A DNA stretch of 64,000 nt from Coriobacteriia bacterium. Lineage in GTDB: Bacteria; Actinomycetota; Coriobacteriia; Anaerosomatales; JAAXUF01. The notes beneath the pieces are model-generated. The model made no database searches. It was not told the origin of the DNA and was given only the letters and a program-made list of their open reading frames with translations. The DNA lies in NCBI GenBank assembly GCA_013336165.1, contig JAAXUF010000002.1, forward strand, positions 1 through 64,000, written 5' to 3'. The stretch's first letter is position 1, and each line of letters opens with the position of its first letter. This document shows positions 33,057-42,508 of this stretch, one piece after another. A program made the position numbers and the translations under genes.

Positions 33057-33991
33057 CCATTGCCGAAACTCCCAAAGACCTGTACGACGTGGTGATCATC
33101 GGCGCGGGACCGGCCGGACTGACCGCCGGCATGTACTGCGCCCGGGCAGGGCTGTCGACCGCGATCGTCGCAGGCAAGGTGGGCGGCCAGGCATCCTGGG
33201 CGCACAAGATCGAGAACTTCATCGGCTGGAACCTCATCAGCGGACCGGAGCTGGTGGAGCGCTTCCGAGCACACGTGGGCCAATTTGAGGTCGACTGCTT
33301 CGAAGGCCAGCTCGTCAACGCGCTCATTCCCGGCGACGGGATCTTCGAGCTGTTCACTCGCGAGGGTTTGTCGTTTCGGGCACATACCGTGATCATCGCG
33401 ACCGGCCGAGCCCGGAACAAGGTGACCGTCCCGGGCGAGAACGAACTGCTCGGCGCCGGTGTGTCGTATTGCGCGACGTGCGATGGGGCGTTCTTCATCG
33501 GCAAGCCGGTCGCCGTTATCGGCTCTGAGGAGATGGCAGCGGACGCGGCGCTGCAGCTGTCCACGCTCGGCGCGGGTCCGGTCATCCTGCTGGGCGCCTC
33601 GGCGATCAAGGCTCCCGAGACCGTACTCGCTCATATCGAGGCCGATCCCAACCTGTCGGTGCGTACCGGCGTCAAGCTGGTAGGCATCGAAGGCGAGACC
33701 AAGGTCACCGGAGCACGCGTCAAAATCCTCGCAACCGGTGAGGAGGAAGTGATTCCGGTCACGGGCGTGTTCATCGAGACCGGCGCGATTCCCGCAGCCG
33801 ACTTCACAAGCGGCATGATCGCGACCAATGACAAGGGCGAAATCGTCGTCGACTGCAGCAACGCGACCAACGTCACTGGCATCTATGCCGCCGGCGACGT
33901 GACCAACGGATTCGCCAAGCAGATCATCGTCGCGGCCGGCGAAGGCGCGCGTGCGGCCATGGCGGTCAGCCGCGACCTCAAGCGGCGGTAG
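33053..33991 (+). CDS. thioredoxin reductase-like flavoprotein
   Basis: A 312-residue FAD/NAD(P)H-dependent disulfide reductase: VVIIGAGPAGLTAGMYCARA at the N-terminus, the redox-active YCATCDG motif, a second nucleotide-binding region (VAVIGSEEMAADAAL) and TGIYAAGDVTNG near the C-terminus. The second GxGxxG/A is degenerate (GSEEMA), so pyridine-nucleotide specificity may differ from classical TrxR; ferredoxin- or F420-linked relatives exist. GTG 33053 with GGAAGGA 8 nt upstream is the start, inside the GGDEF gene's stop. Confidence 0.9.
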   Translation: MTIAETPKDLYDVVIIGAGPAGLTAGMYCARAGLSTAIVAGKVGGQASWAHKIENFIGWNLISGPELVERFRAHVGQFEVDCFEGQLVNALIPGDGIFELFTREGLSFRAHTVIIATGRARNKVTVPGENELLGAGVSYCATCDGAFFIGKPVAVIGSEEMAADAALQLSTLGAGPVILLGASAIKAPETVLAHIEADPNLSVRTGVKLVGIEGETKVTGARVKILATGEEEVIPVTGVFIETGAIPAADFTSGMIATNDKGEIVVDCSNATNVTGIYAAGDVTNGFAKQIIVAAGEGARAAMAVSRDLKRR

Positions 33992-34018
33992 CTGTTGGCC
34001 GACAGACCCAGCGCGCCA

Positions 34019-34909
34019 TCAGGCGCGGTGGATAAGCCTGCCGAGAAGCGGTGTCTTCACACTGATCGCGCGCTCGGGGCACAACTCCTGGCAGCAGTAG
34101 CAGCGGATGCACAGGCTGTAGTCGTGCTCGGGCGGTGTGCCTTTCTCGGCGGCGGGGCGGAAGTTCACGGCCTTGGGATCGACCGGGCACACCTTCACGC
34201 ATGTGCCGCAGGCGGTGCACTTCGCCGGATCGATGACCGGCCGAGGAACGACGAGATTCTTGAAGAGCCGCATCGCCGCACCCTGCGAGCCCGTTGTCGA
34301 GCCCGGACTGCGGTTCACCTTGAAGTCCGGCGCCACAAACGTCTCCAGCGCATCGCCGAGGTACTCGATATCGGTCGCTGTCCCCAGGCCCCGCTCGGCG
34401 CCGTAGCGTATCGGTAGCACGAGCATCGGATCTAGGTCGACCAGTCGGCAGACCGTGGCGTCGATGGCAACCGGGTCGTCCGAGAAGATGAGAACGTTCA
34501 TCATGCGCGGGTCGCCACTGCGCGGGCCGTTGCCTTCCATCGCCAGGATGCCGTCCATCATGCAGAGACGCGGGGCGACGCAGTGGGTCAAGTCCACCAG
34601 CATCTGCGCGAATCGGTCGATGTCAGGCATCCGCGCGTGGAACTCGCCCTTGAGCATACCGGGGATGCAGCCGAACTGGTTCTTGATCGCCCCGGTGATG
34701 CGCGTCAGACCGTGCGTCTTGAGCTTGCAAAGCGACACGAGCCCGTCGGCGTCGAGAACTCCGTTTGCGAGCGTGAACTGCTTGATGAAGTAGCCGTCGG
34801 GAAACGAGACGGTTCGCCCTGCCGAGAAGTCCGCGCTGGGAACGCCGAGCCGCTCGGCGACCTCTGTAAGGCCGCTCTTCTTGGCGGCGCCCTCCCGGGA
34901 TGCGGGCAT
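34019..34909 (-). CDS. DUF362/ferredoxin protein, N-terminally short
   Basis: A 296-residue relative of DUF362 iron-sulfur proteins: VSLCKLKTHGLTRITGAIKN, GMLKGEFHARMPD, DGILAMEGNGPRSGDP, then two clusters (CTACGTCVKVCP and CIRCYCCQELCP). The first roughly 100 residues of the usual DUF362 fold, which carry the metal-binding KPN region, are missing. AAGGAG directly before ATG 34909 shows that the short form has its own start, so this is either a natural subfamily or an N-terminal deletion. Confidence 0.82.
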   Translation of the reverse strand: MPASREGAAKKSGLTEVAERLGVPSADFSAGRTVSFPDGYFIKQFTLANGVLDADGLVSLCKLKTHGLTRITGAIKNQFGCIPGMLKGEFHARMPDIDRFAQMLVDLTHCVAPRLCMMDGILAMEGNGPRSGDPRMMNVLIFSDDPVAIDATVCRLVDLDPMLVLPIRYGAERGLGTATDIEYLGDALETFVAPDFKVNRSPGSTTGSQGAAMRLFKNLVVPRPVIDPAKCTACGTCVKVCPVDPKAVNFRPAAEKGTPPEHDYSLCIRCYCCQELCPERAISVKTPLLGRLIHRA

Positions 34910-34965
34910 TGGGTCTCCTTCCGGATGCGCAAATTGCAGCAGAAGCATGGTACTGCCGATTGACC

Positions 34966-35002
34966 TAAAACGGCAGGCACGCCGTCTCGGGCGTGCCTGC
35001 CG
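34966..35002 (-). terminator. rho-independent terminator of the Lon-like gene
   Basis: A perfect 13-bp stem CGGCAGGCACGCC/GGCGTGCCTGCCG (34971-34983 and 34990-35002) with a 6-nt loop, followed on the minus strand by TTTTAGG. It starts 16 nt after the Lon-like stop codon. Confidence 0.85.
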
Positions 35003-35017
35003 GATCCGCATTCAGAT

Positions 35018-37498
35018 TCAGGCCTGCTTGAGCTTGTCTGTCGTATCGCCGTGTACGCCGTTCTTGCCATTGTCGCGGGCGAACTCCCTAGCCTTCTCGG
35101 CAAGGGCCGCCAGATGATCGACTATGAGACGGTTGATCGAGCCTGCGGGATAGGTGCCTTTGGAGCCGAGAGCCCCGGCGGGAAGGCCGGTCAGCACGCC
35201 GATTCCTTCGTCGATGGTGGAGATCGGGTAGATGTGGAAGTGGCCGGCGGCGATCGCGTCACGTACGGGCTCGCTCAGCATCAGGTGCGGCACGTTGGCC
35301 TTTGGGATCAGCACTCCTTCATCGCCCTTGAGCCCGCGCGCCTTGCATACCGCGAAGAAGCCTTCTATCTTCTCGTTCACGCCGCCGATGGCCTGAACCT
35401 GCCCATGCTGGTTGACCGACCCGGTGACGGCGAACCGCTGCTGGATTGGCACGCCCGAGAGCGATGACAACAGACAGTACAACTCTGCCGAGGACGCGCT
35501 GTCGCCCTCGACACCGCCGTACGACTGCTCGAACACCAAGCGTGCCGAGAGCGACAACGGGCGGTCGGAAGCGTACTTGGAGCCGAGATAACCGGCAAGG
35601 ATGAGCACACCCTTCGAGTGGATGGGGCCGCCCATCGCGACTTCCCGTTCGATGTCCACGACCTCGCCTCGGCCCAGGCGGTGCGTGGCTGTGATCCGGC
35701 TTGGCATACCGAATGCGTAGTCGCCGCTGGACGAGACCGACAACCCGTTGATCTGGCCGACCACCTCCCCTCGAGTGTCGACCATGATGGTGGCGTTGGC
35801 GATCATCTCCCGAACCCGCTCCTCAATGCGGTTCGAACGATGAGCCTTCTCGTCAATGGCTTTCTGGACGTGTTCCCGCTTGACTACGGGCGCACCTTTG
35901 CCGTGGCGCTGGCGCTCGGCCCAGTACGCGGCTTCAGTGAGAAGATCGGCGATGTCGACCACGCGCGTGGTCATTTTGCGCTGGTCCTCCACAAGACGAG
36001 AGCAGTGCTCGATCACGCGGGCGACTCCGTCGGGCGAGAAAGAAGCCAACCCGCGCTGCCGGCAGATCTGACCGACGTACTGCGCATAGAGTTGCTCCGT
36101 CGCCGGTGTGCGATCGACCACGGTATCGAAATCGGCCTTGACCTTGAAGAGCTCCCTGAAGTCCGGATCCTGCGAATACAGCAGGTGGTAGATGTACGGC
36201 TCGCCGATGAGGACCACTTTCGCCTTGAACGGGATCGGTTCGGGCTCAAGGCTCGCTGTCGTGGCAAAACCCATCTGCTGCGCGATATCCTCGATGCGGA
36301 TCTCGCCGGTCTTCAGCGTCCGCTTCAATGCGTCCCACACATACGGCTTCAGCAGAACGTCTCTGGCGTCGAGTACCAGAAAGCCGCCATTCGCCTTGTG
36401 CAACGCGCCGGGCTTGATCATGTTGAAGTCCGTGAACAGCGCCCCGAACACGGCCTGATGTTCGATCCGGCCGACGAGGTTCTGCAGCAGCGGGTTGCTC
36501 TCCGTCACCACCGGCGCGCCGACTTGAGCGGAGTTGTCGACGAGCACGTTCACTTTGTACTTGAGAAACGCGTTCTCTGGGTTGCGCTGACCAGGCATTG
36601 GCATGCCCATGAACCCAGGCTGCCCCTGCCCCTCTTCCTCGGACTTCTGGAAGCCATCGGCGTTGTCAGCCACGTCTCCAAGAACCGCCTTCAGGAACTC
36701 AGTGATCTCTGGCGCGGTGCACCATATCTCGCACGCCTCATCGATGAGGTGCTTGGCCGCGAACGTCGTGACCTCGCGATCGAGATTTCGCAGCGAGTCG
36801 CGACCTTCGCGTTCATCCTTGCGGACAAGCCGCATGACCTGCTGAAGCTGCTCGTTCAGGCTCCGTATCGCGGCGTCGATGCCTTCCCGCTCTTCTGCGG
36901 GCAGCATCTCGTAGGCCTCACGAGCCATTCTTTCCCCCGTGGGAGTCCGCGGAATGAAGATAGGGCCGGCCGGCGTCGGAGCCATGAGCAGCCCGCGAGA
37001 CTCGGCTTTCTTGCCCAGCGCCTCGAACTTGCTCGCCTGTTGCTCGCCTACCTGTTTGATGATGCTTCGTTTCTTCTTCGCGTACTCCTCGCTGTCGAAT
37101 GCCTGAGTAATGGCTGCCTTCAGATCCTCGACCAGTTTCTCCATGTCCTTCCGGAACTCCTGGCCCCGTCCGGCCGGAAGCCGTATCGCATTGGGCTGAT
37201 ACGGCTTCGCGAAATTGTTGACATACACCCAGTCACTGGGCGCGGGGCGCGAGGCCGCCTGTCGAGTGAGAAAGTCATAGACGGTGTCGGACTTGCCCGT
37301 GCCGACAGGACCTACCGCAAAGATGTTGTAGCCGCCGTTTTCGATCCCCATGCCAAACTCGACCGAGGACACGGCCCGCGCCTGTCCGATCGTCTCGGCA
37401 AGTCCGGGCAATTCGGCGGCTGTCACAAATGCGAACGCACCGGCGTCGCAGGCTCGGTAGACATCGGCGGACTCGAGCTCTCGAGGTGTTTTTGACAT
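35018..37498 (-). CDS. Lon family ATP-dependent protease (LonB/AAA_32 type)
   Basis: An 826-residue protease with fused AAA and S16 domains. Walker A GPVGTGKS is at 63-70. A long helical insertion follows (about 120-260), and the C-terminal protease has catalytic Ser667 (EGDSAS) and Lys710 (NEKIEGFF), the 43-residue spacing usual in Lon. There is no N-terminal LonN domain, and the family is the bacterial LonB-like/AAA_32 type rather than classical Lon. AGGAGG 8 nt before ATG 37498 rules out the longer frame. Confidence 0.93.
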   Translation of the reverse strand: MSKTPRELESADVYRACDAGAFAFVTAAELPGLAETIGQARAVSSVEFGMGIENGGYNIFAVGPVGTGKSDTVYDFLTRQAASRPAPSDWVYVNNFAKPYQPNAIRLPAGRGQEFRKDMEKLVEDLKAAITQAFDSEEYAKKKRSIIKQVGEQQASKFEALGKKAESRGLLMAPTPAGPIFIPRTPTGERMAREAYEMLPAEEREGIDAAIRSLNEQLQQVMRLVRKDEREGRDSLRNLDREVTTFAAKHLIDEACEIWCTAPEITEFLKAVLGDVADNADGFQKSEEEGQGQPGFMGMPMPGQRNPENAFLKYKVNVLVDNSAQVGAPVVTESNPLLQNLVGRIEHQAVFGALFTDFNMIKPGALHKANGGFLVLDARDVLLKPYVWDALKRTLKTGEIRIEDIAQQMGFATTASLEPEPIPFKAKVVLIGEPYIYHLLYSQDPDFRELFKVKADFDTVVDRTPATEQLYAQYVGQICRQRGLASFSPDGVARVIEHCSRLVEDQRKMTTRVVDIADLLTEAAYWAERQRHGKGAPVVKREHVQKAIDEKAHRSNRIEERVREMIANATIMVDTRGEVVGQINGLSVSSSGDYAFGMPSRITATHRLGRGEVVDIEREVAMGGPIHSKGVLILAGYLGSKYASDRPLSLSARLVFEQSYGGVEGDSASSAELYCLLSSLSGVPIQQRFAVTGSVNQHGQVQAIGGVNEKIEGFFAVCKARGLKGDEGVLIPKANVPHLMLSEPVRDAIAAGHFHIYPISTIDEGIGVLTGLPAGALGSKGTYPAGSINRLIVDHLAALAEKAREFARDNGKNGVHGDTTDKLKQA

Positions 37499-37665
37499 TG
37501 TCTTCCTCCTAAAGTACGGTGGCTCCCCCACCCGTCTTCGAACGTACGTTAGACATCTACCCAAACGCTTCGGGATTGGCTCGCCTTGTTCGGTGGGGTC
37601 GCAGCGACGTGTGCGCTTAACGGGTATATGGTTGGAACAGGATCTCGAACCGGAAGGGTGATCTC

Positions 37666-37986
37666 ATGGGGTGCTGCTTGGGCGTTCTCCTGCTTGGCGG
37701 CGCTCCCCGTCTGGCGCTCGTCTTGTGGTGGTTGCTGGATCCAGCCCGCATTACCGCAACGTTCAGCGGCTGGAGCGCGACGATCGGCAGCTGGACGGCT
37801 TCCGGCTGGGTCTGGCCGCTGGCCGGCCTCCTGCTGCTCCCGTGGACGACGGTCGCCTACGTGTTCGTCGCGCCCGGCGGCCTCGCGACGCTCGACTGGA
37901 TCATCTTGGGCATCGGGCTGCTTCTGGACCTGAGCACTCACGGCGGCAGCGGCCGCGCATACCACCATCGTCGTTCAGCGAACTAG
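37666..37986 (+). CDS. small membrane protein of unknown function
   Basis: A 106-residue protein with three hydrophobic segments (about 3-24, 47-66 and 73-90) and a basic His/Arg tail, like small superfamily proteins of two to three spans often found near cardiolipin synthases. GGAAGGG precedes the ATG. The cls gene begins 8 nt after its stop, so the two are likely co-transcribed. Confidence 0.7.
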   Translation: MGCCLGVLLLGGAPRLALVLWWLLDPARITATFSGWSATIGSWTASGWVWPLAGLLLLPWTTVAYVFVAPGGLATLDWIILGIGLLLDLSTHGGSGRAYHHRRSAN

Positions 37987-37993
37987 CGCACCG

Positions 37994-39448
37994 ATGTCGC
38001 TCTTGAGCGCCAACGACTCTCTGCTCGTCACGGTGCTGCTCGTGCTCTTCTGGATAGTGGCCGTCACATTGATCGTCTCCCAGAACCGCGACCCTGCGAT
38101 CACCATGGGATGGATCCTCATCTTCCTGCTTCTGCCCTACGTGAGCCTCGCCATCTACTTCTTCGCGGGCCGCGACTGGAAGAGGATTCACGCGAGGCAA
38201 CGCTGGGTCCGAGACTTCGGGACAATCCAGAAACCGTTCATGGAATCCATCTATTCCAGGTACCGAGGGTATTCCGATTCGATCTCCGCGAAATACGACG
38301 GCACTCCGATCGAGAGGCTGGAGTGCGCCATCTCCAGGGAGCGCGGGAACCGGCCCCTGCCGGCAAATGAGATCGCAATCTGCCCCGATGGCGCGGAGTA
38401 CTTCCCGCTTCTGATCGAAGACATCTCAAGGGCGCAGCACTCCATCCACATGCAGTACTACATCTGGGAGCGCGACGAGCTGTCGGCGAAAGTATGCAGG
38501 GCGCTAACGGAACGCCTGAACGCCGGCGTCGAAGTGCGCATCCTGAACGACTTTCTCGGCAGCTTAAGGTACCGCAAGGACGAGCTCAGGGCTCTCGCGG
38601 CGGCTGGGGCCCGGGTTGGCTCGGACGTGAGACAGATCGGCAAGCTCAACTACCGCGATCATCGCAAGATCGTGGTGATCGACGGAGTCATCGGCCATAC
38701 AGGCGGAATGAACATCGGCCAGGAGTACATCGATGGCGGCGACAGGTACCCAAGCTGGCGCGACACCAGCATCCGAATGACGGGCCCGGCGGTCGCCGAG
38801 CTTGCACACCTGTTCGCCGAGCGCTGGTATGGGGTGTTCCGCGAGAGCCTGTTCGACGCGAAGTACTTCCCGCCGGCCGATATTCTCGTGGCCGAGAATC
38901 CGATCATGACGCATGTGGTCGCCCAAGGTGTCGAGGAATACTGGTCGTCCTCGACACGCGCACACGAGATCGCGATTTCGGGCGCCGAGAAACGCGTCCT
39001 CATCCAGTCGCCCTACTGGGTGCCCGATGCGACGATGCTCGACCTGTTTCTGAACACGGCGCTTTCGGGCGTGGAACTGAAGTTCATGATGACCGGCTGG
39101 CCGGACAAGAAGATCGCCTACCGCGCCGCACAGTCGTACTGGGAGCCGGTTATCAGGGCAGGGGGACACGTCTACCTCTACAATGCGGGATTCTTCCATG
39201 CCAAGACGATCGCCATCGACGGTATGGTCAGCGCCGTGGGGACAATGAATCTCGACATACGGAGTCTGAGGCTCAACCACGAACTCATGGTCTGGCTCTA
39301 CGACGAAGGACTGGCCCGCCAACAGGAGGAGATCTTCGCAGCAGATCTGGCTCACTGCACGGAGGTCACACTGGACGACATCGCGGCCTGGAGCCGCCTC
39401 AAGCGGTTTGGCGACTCCTCGGCAAGGCTAGCCTCCAACCTGCTGTAG
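37994..39448 (+). CDS. cls: cardiolipin synthase
   Basis: Makes cardiolipin from two phosphatidylglycerols at the membrane. The 484-residue protein has two N-terminal membrane spans (PLDc_N) and two phospholipase-D motifs: HRKIVVIDGVIGHTGG (first) and HAKTIAIDGMVSAVGTMN (second), followed by LRLNHELMVWLYD as in bacterial Cls. It is complete and the catalytic His and Lys residues are present in both motifs. Confidence 0.95.
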   Translation: MSLLSANDSLLVTVLLVLFWIVAVTLIVSQNRDPAITMGWILIFLLLPYVSLAIYFFAGRDWKRIHARQRWVRDFGTIQKPFMESIYSRYRGYSDSISAKYDGTPIERLECAISRERGNRPLPANEIAICPDGAEYFPLLIEDISRAQHSIHMQYYIWERDELSAKVCRALTERLNAGVEVRILNDFLGSLRYRKDELRALAAAGARVGSDVRQIGKLNYRDHRKIVVIDGVIGHTGGMNIGQEYIDGGDRYPSWRDTSIRMTGPAVAELAHLFAERWYGVFRESLFDAKYFPPADILVAENPIMTHVVAQGVEEYWSSSTRAHEIAISGAEKRVLIQSPYWVPDATMLDLFLNTALSGVELKFMMTGWPDKKIAYRAAQSYWEPVIRAGGHVYLYNAGFFHAKTIAIDGMVSAVGTMNLDIRSLRLNHELMVWLYDEGLARQQEEIFAADLAHCTEVTLDDIAAWSRLKRFGDSSARLASNLL

Positions 39449-39462
39449 CGCCGACGCACGGC

Positions 39463-40671
39463 TCACGCGCCCGCGTGCTCCCGCGGGGGCAAGGGCGCAT
39501 CCGGCCGACGGATCAGCCTGGCGTACGCATATGGAACGGCGGCGGCGGTCAGCACGCCGACCAGGACGCCCGGCGCCCAGACGCCGACCGACTGCATGAG
39601 CAGGCCGGCAACCGACGGCGCGGGGATGCGGGTGAGCGAGCCGACCGACGTCGAGAGCCCGATAATGCCGCCGACCTCATCGGCATAGACCGCCTTGGTC
39701 AGAGCGCTTCCGACGATCGTGTTGGCGACCGTCATCCCCAATGACAGGAACGGCATCAGCGCAAGGAGCGTCCATACATTGGGCGAGACTCCCCACGCGA
39801 CCAGCATGAGGGCGGCCAGCGCAGTTCCGCCCACGATGAGTTGGGGGTCCTTCAACCGCTTGGTCAGCGGCCCGATGAACCCCAGCTGGATGACAACCTG
39901 GATCACGCCGACGTAGGCAAGCACCAGCCCGATGGCGCGCGCATTCATGCCCAGGGCCACGGCCGCCCACAACGTGAAGCCGCCTTCAAAGACGGCGAAT
40001 GTGAAGCCGATCACGATGCGCACCCACATGAGCGGCCCCACCCGTGGGAACTTGAGCGCTGATGCGAGCTCGCGAATGCTGAACGCTTTGGTCGGCGCTG
40101 CAGCGATCTCACCTCGGCGTTCTTTCGAAAGCGACTCGCGCAGGACGAACGTCACCAGAAGAAGGTTCACCACCGCCAGCCCCGCTGCAACGAAGGCCGG
40201 AATCTGCGACCCATACACGGCGAGCAAGCCGCCGGTGAGCGGTCCGATGATGAATCCGAGCCCGAAGGCCGCACCGACAAGCCCGAACGCCTTGCCGCGG
40301 TCATCCTCGCTGGTTATGTCGGTCATGTAGGCTTGAGCCACCGAGATGTTGCCGCCGGTGATCCCGTCGATCATGCGGCTCGCGAAGAGCATCCACAGCG
40401 AGGCCGAGAAGCCCAGCAGCACGAGTGCGCACGCCGTGCCGCCGATGCTCAGCAGCAGGATGGGCTTGCGCCCGTAGACATCCGACATCCTGCCGAGGAT
40501 CGGCGCTGCGATCACCTGCATCAGCGGGTATGCCGAGAAGATCAGCCCCGTGACAAACGGGCTAGCGCCAAACGCCTCGGCGTACCCGGGCAGCAGCGGC
40601 AAGACGAGCGAGAAACTCAGCATGTCGACGAGCACGATGGAGAAGATGACGAGCAGGCGGCGGTCTTTCAT
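39463..40671 (-). CDS. MFS transporter, TetA/DHA1 type
   Basis: A 402-residue exporter with twelve spans: LPLLPGYAEAFGASPFVTGL near the first span, the loop 2-3 signature GRMSDVYGRKPILL (the DxxGRRP-type motif A) and GLGFIIGPLTGGLLA (motif C of drug exporters). The substrate is unknown. ATG 40671 is preferred to the longer frame because the extension overlaps the acyl-CoA synthetase gene. It lies 32 nt downstream of that gene. Confidence 0.9.
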   Translation of the reverse strand: MKDRRLLVIFSIVLVDMLSFSLVLPLLPGYAEAFGASPFVTGLIFSAYPLMQVIAAPILGRMSDVYGRKPILLLSIGGTACALVLLGFSASLWMLFASRMIDGITGGNISVAQAYMTDITSEDDRGKAFGLVGAAFGLGFIIGPLTGGLLAVYGSQIPAFVAAGLAVVNLLLVTFVLRESLSKERRGEIAAAPTKAFSIRELASALKFPRVGPLMWVRIVIGFTFAVFEGGFTLWAAVALGMNARAIGLVLAYVGVIQVVIQLGFIGPLTKRLKDPQLIVGGTALAALMLVAWGVSPNVWTLLALMPFLSLGMTVANTIVGSALTKAVYADEVGGIIGLSTSVGSLTRIPAPSVAGLLMQSVGVWAPGVLVGVLTAAAVPYAYARLIRRPDAPLPPREHAGA

Positions 40672-40702
40672 CGCAGTCTCTCTAGTCGTGTTGGCGCGCT
40701 GG

Positions 40703-42451
40703 CTACTCCTCGGTATTCCCCGCATCGTTGTCGCGAATCGCAGCCCGACGGATCTTGCCGTTGACGGTCTTGGGCAGCGAGGCCACAAAATCGATGATGC
40801 GCGGGTACTTGTATGGCGCTGTGCGCTTCTTGACCCAGGTCTGCAGCTCCTTGACCAGTTCGTCGCCGGGCGTGTAACCGTCGTTTAGGACGATGGTCGC
40901 CTTGACCGCCTTGCCGCGCACAGGATCGGGCACGCCCGTGACAGCACACTCGCGCACGGCGTCGTGCTCCATCAGGACGCTCTCGATCTCGAACGGGCCG
41001 ATACGGTAGCCGGACGACTTGATGAGGTCGTCGTTGCGGCCCACATACCAGTAGTAGCCGTCCTCGTCGCACCATGAGGTGTCGCCGGTGTGGTACCAGC
41101 CGTCGTGCATCGCCTCGGCGGTCTTCTCGGCGTCACGGTAGTAGCACATCATCAGACCGTCCGGGTGCGGATCGCTCTTGATCACAACCTCGCCAGTCTG
41201 GCCGGGGGCGCAGAGGTTGCCGTCGTCGTCCTGGATCTGAACCGTGTACTGCGGTGACGGCTTGCCCATCGAGCCGGGCTTGGGCATCATCCCCACAAGA
41301 TTGCATACCACGAGCGGCGTCTCGGTCTGCCCAAACCCTTCCGTGAGCGGAAGTCCGGTGTGCTCGCGCCAGCCCTCGAAGAGATCCGGATTGAGCGCTT
41401 CCCCCGCGGTGGTGCAGTAGTTCAGGCAAGAGAGATCGTAGCCGCCGAGACCTTCCTGCATCATGAGCCGGTACATCGTCGGCGGACAGCACAGCGTGGT
41501 GATGCGATACCTCTCGATCAGGCCGAGGATCTCGCCCGCGGAGAACCTGTCGAAGTCGTAGGTGAAAACGCACGCCTCCATGAGCCACTGGCCGTAGAGC
41601 TTGCCCCAGACCGCCTTGCCCCAGCCCGTATCGGCGATGGTGAGATGGATCCCGTTGCCGTCACTCTGGACGTTGTGCCAGTGTTTGGCTGTGGGAATGT
41701 GCGCAAGCGCGTAAGCGCTGTCATGCAGGACCATCTTGGGATGGCCCGTGGTTCCGGACGAAAAGTACAGCAGAAACGGGTCGCGCACGAGGGTCTCGGC
41801 ACGCTCGAACTCCTCCGAGGCCGCCGAGACGCCCGCGTTGAAGTCGAGCCAGCCGTCGCGCTCGATGCGCGCGGCGCACACGCCCGCAGGACCGCTGAGC
41901 GCCGCGCCGATTCCGCCGTCGACCGCGCCGACCGTCGTGCCGCCGCCGGCGCCGTTGAGGATGATCTTCGTCTCGAGCGACGGGCAGTCGGCCTCGACGT
42001 TGTCGGCGGTCTGCGCAATGTCGCCCAGGGACGTGCAGATGATCGCCTTGGCAGACGAGCGGTTGATGCGGTACTCGAGGTCGTGCTCCTTGAGCATGAA
42101 CGTCGCGGGGACGGCGATGGCCCCGAGCTTGTGCAGTGCGACCGCCGTAAACCAGAACTGGTAGTGGCGGCGCAGGATGACCATCACCGTGTCGCCGCGC
42201 CCGATACCCAAGCCGGCGAGGTAGTTGGCGGTCTTGTCGGACCACCGCTTCATGTCGGCGAAGGTGAAGACATGCTCCTCGCCCTCGGGATTGCACCACA
42301 CCATCGCCCGGCGGTCGGGGTCGTTCTCGGCAATGTCATCCACCACGTCGTAGCCGAAGTTGAAGTCGTCGGGGTAGTGGAGCCCGAAGCTCTCCAGCAC
42401 TCCCTGCTCGTCGTACGTCTCGTCTACGTACCTGAGGTTGATGTGTCGCAT
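40703..42451 (-). CDS. AMP-forming acyl-CoA synthetase, copy 1
   Basis: Activates a carboxylic acid to its CoA thioester with ATP. The 582-residue protein has the AMP-binding signature YFSSGTTGHPKM, the segment TEGFGQTET, the hinge GYYWYVGRNDDLIKSSGYRIG and the C-terminal catalytic Lys region PKTVNGKIRR. It resembles medium-chain/ACSM-type enzymes; the acid is not determined. ATG 42451 is the start. An XRE-cupin regulator lies just upstream on the same strand. A paralogue is at 47.2-48.9 kb. Confidence 0.92.
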   Translation of the reverse strand: MRHINLRYVDETYDEQGVLESFGLHYPDDFNFGYDVVDDIAENDPDRRAMVWCNPEGEEHVFTFADMKRWSDKTANYLAGLGIGRGDTVMVILRRHYQFWFTAVALHKLGAIAVPATFMLKEHDLEYRINRSSAKAIICTSLGDIAQTADNVEADCPSLETKIILNGAGGGTTVGAVDGGIGAALSGPAGVCAARIERDGWLDFNAGVSAASEEFERAETLVRDPFLLYFSSGTTGHPKMVLHDSAYALAHIPTAKHWHNVQSDGNGIHLTIADTGWGKAVWGKLYGQWLMEACVFTYDFDRFSAGEILGLIERYRITTLCCPPTMYRLMMQEGLGGYDLSCLNYCTTAGEALNPDLFEGWREHTGLPLTEGFGQTETPLVVCNLVGMMPKPGSMGKPSPQYTVQIQDDDGNLCAPGQTGEVVIKSDPHPDGLMMCYYRDAEKTAEAMHDGWYHTGDTSWCDEDGYYWYVGRNDDLIKSSGYRIGPFEIESVLMEHDAVRECAVTGVPDPVRGKAVKATIVLNDGYTPGDELVKELQTWVKKRTAPYKYPRIIDFVASLPKTVNGKIRRAAIRDNDAGNTEE

Positions 42452-42508
42452 GTGGACTCTTCTTTCGTCGAGCGCCGCCGCGTCGGCGGGCAAGGTCGGC
42501 AACAGTGC

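Noticed and set aside
35618-37495. 625-codon plus-strand frame opposite the Lon-like gene
   Set aside because: Exact antisense of a clear protease gene in high-GC DNA; no domain seen.
35018-37498. Classical Lon protease
   Set aside because: The LonN domain is absent and the layout (AAA_32 with inserted helices, GDSAS active site) is that of the LonB-like family.
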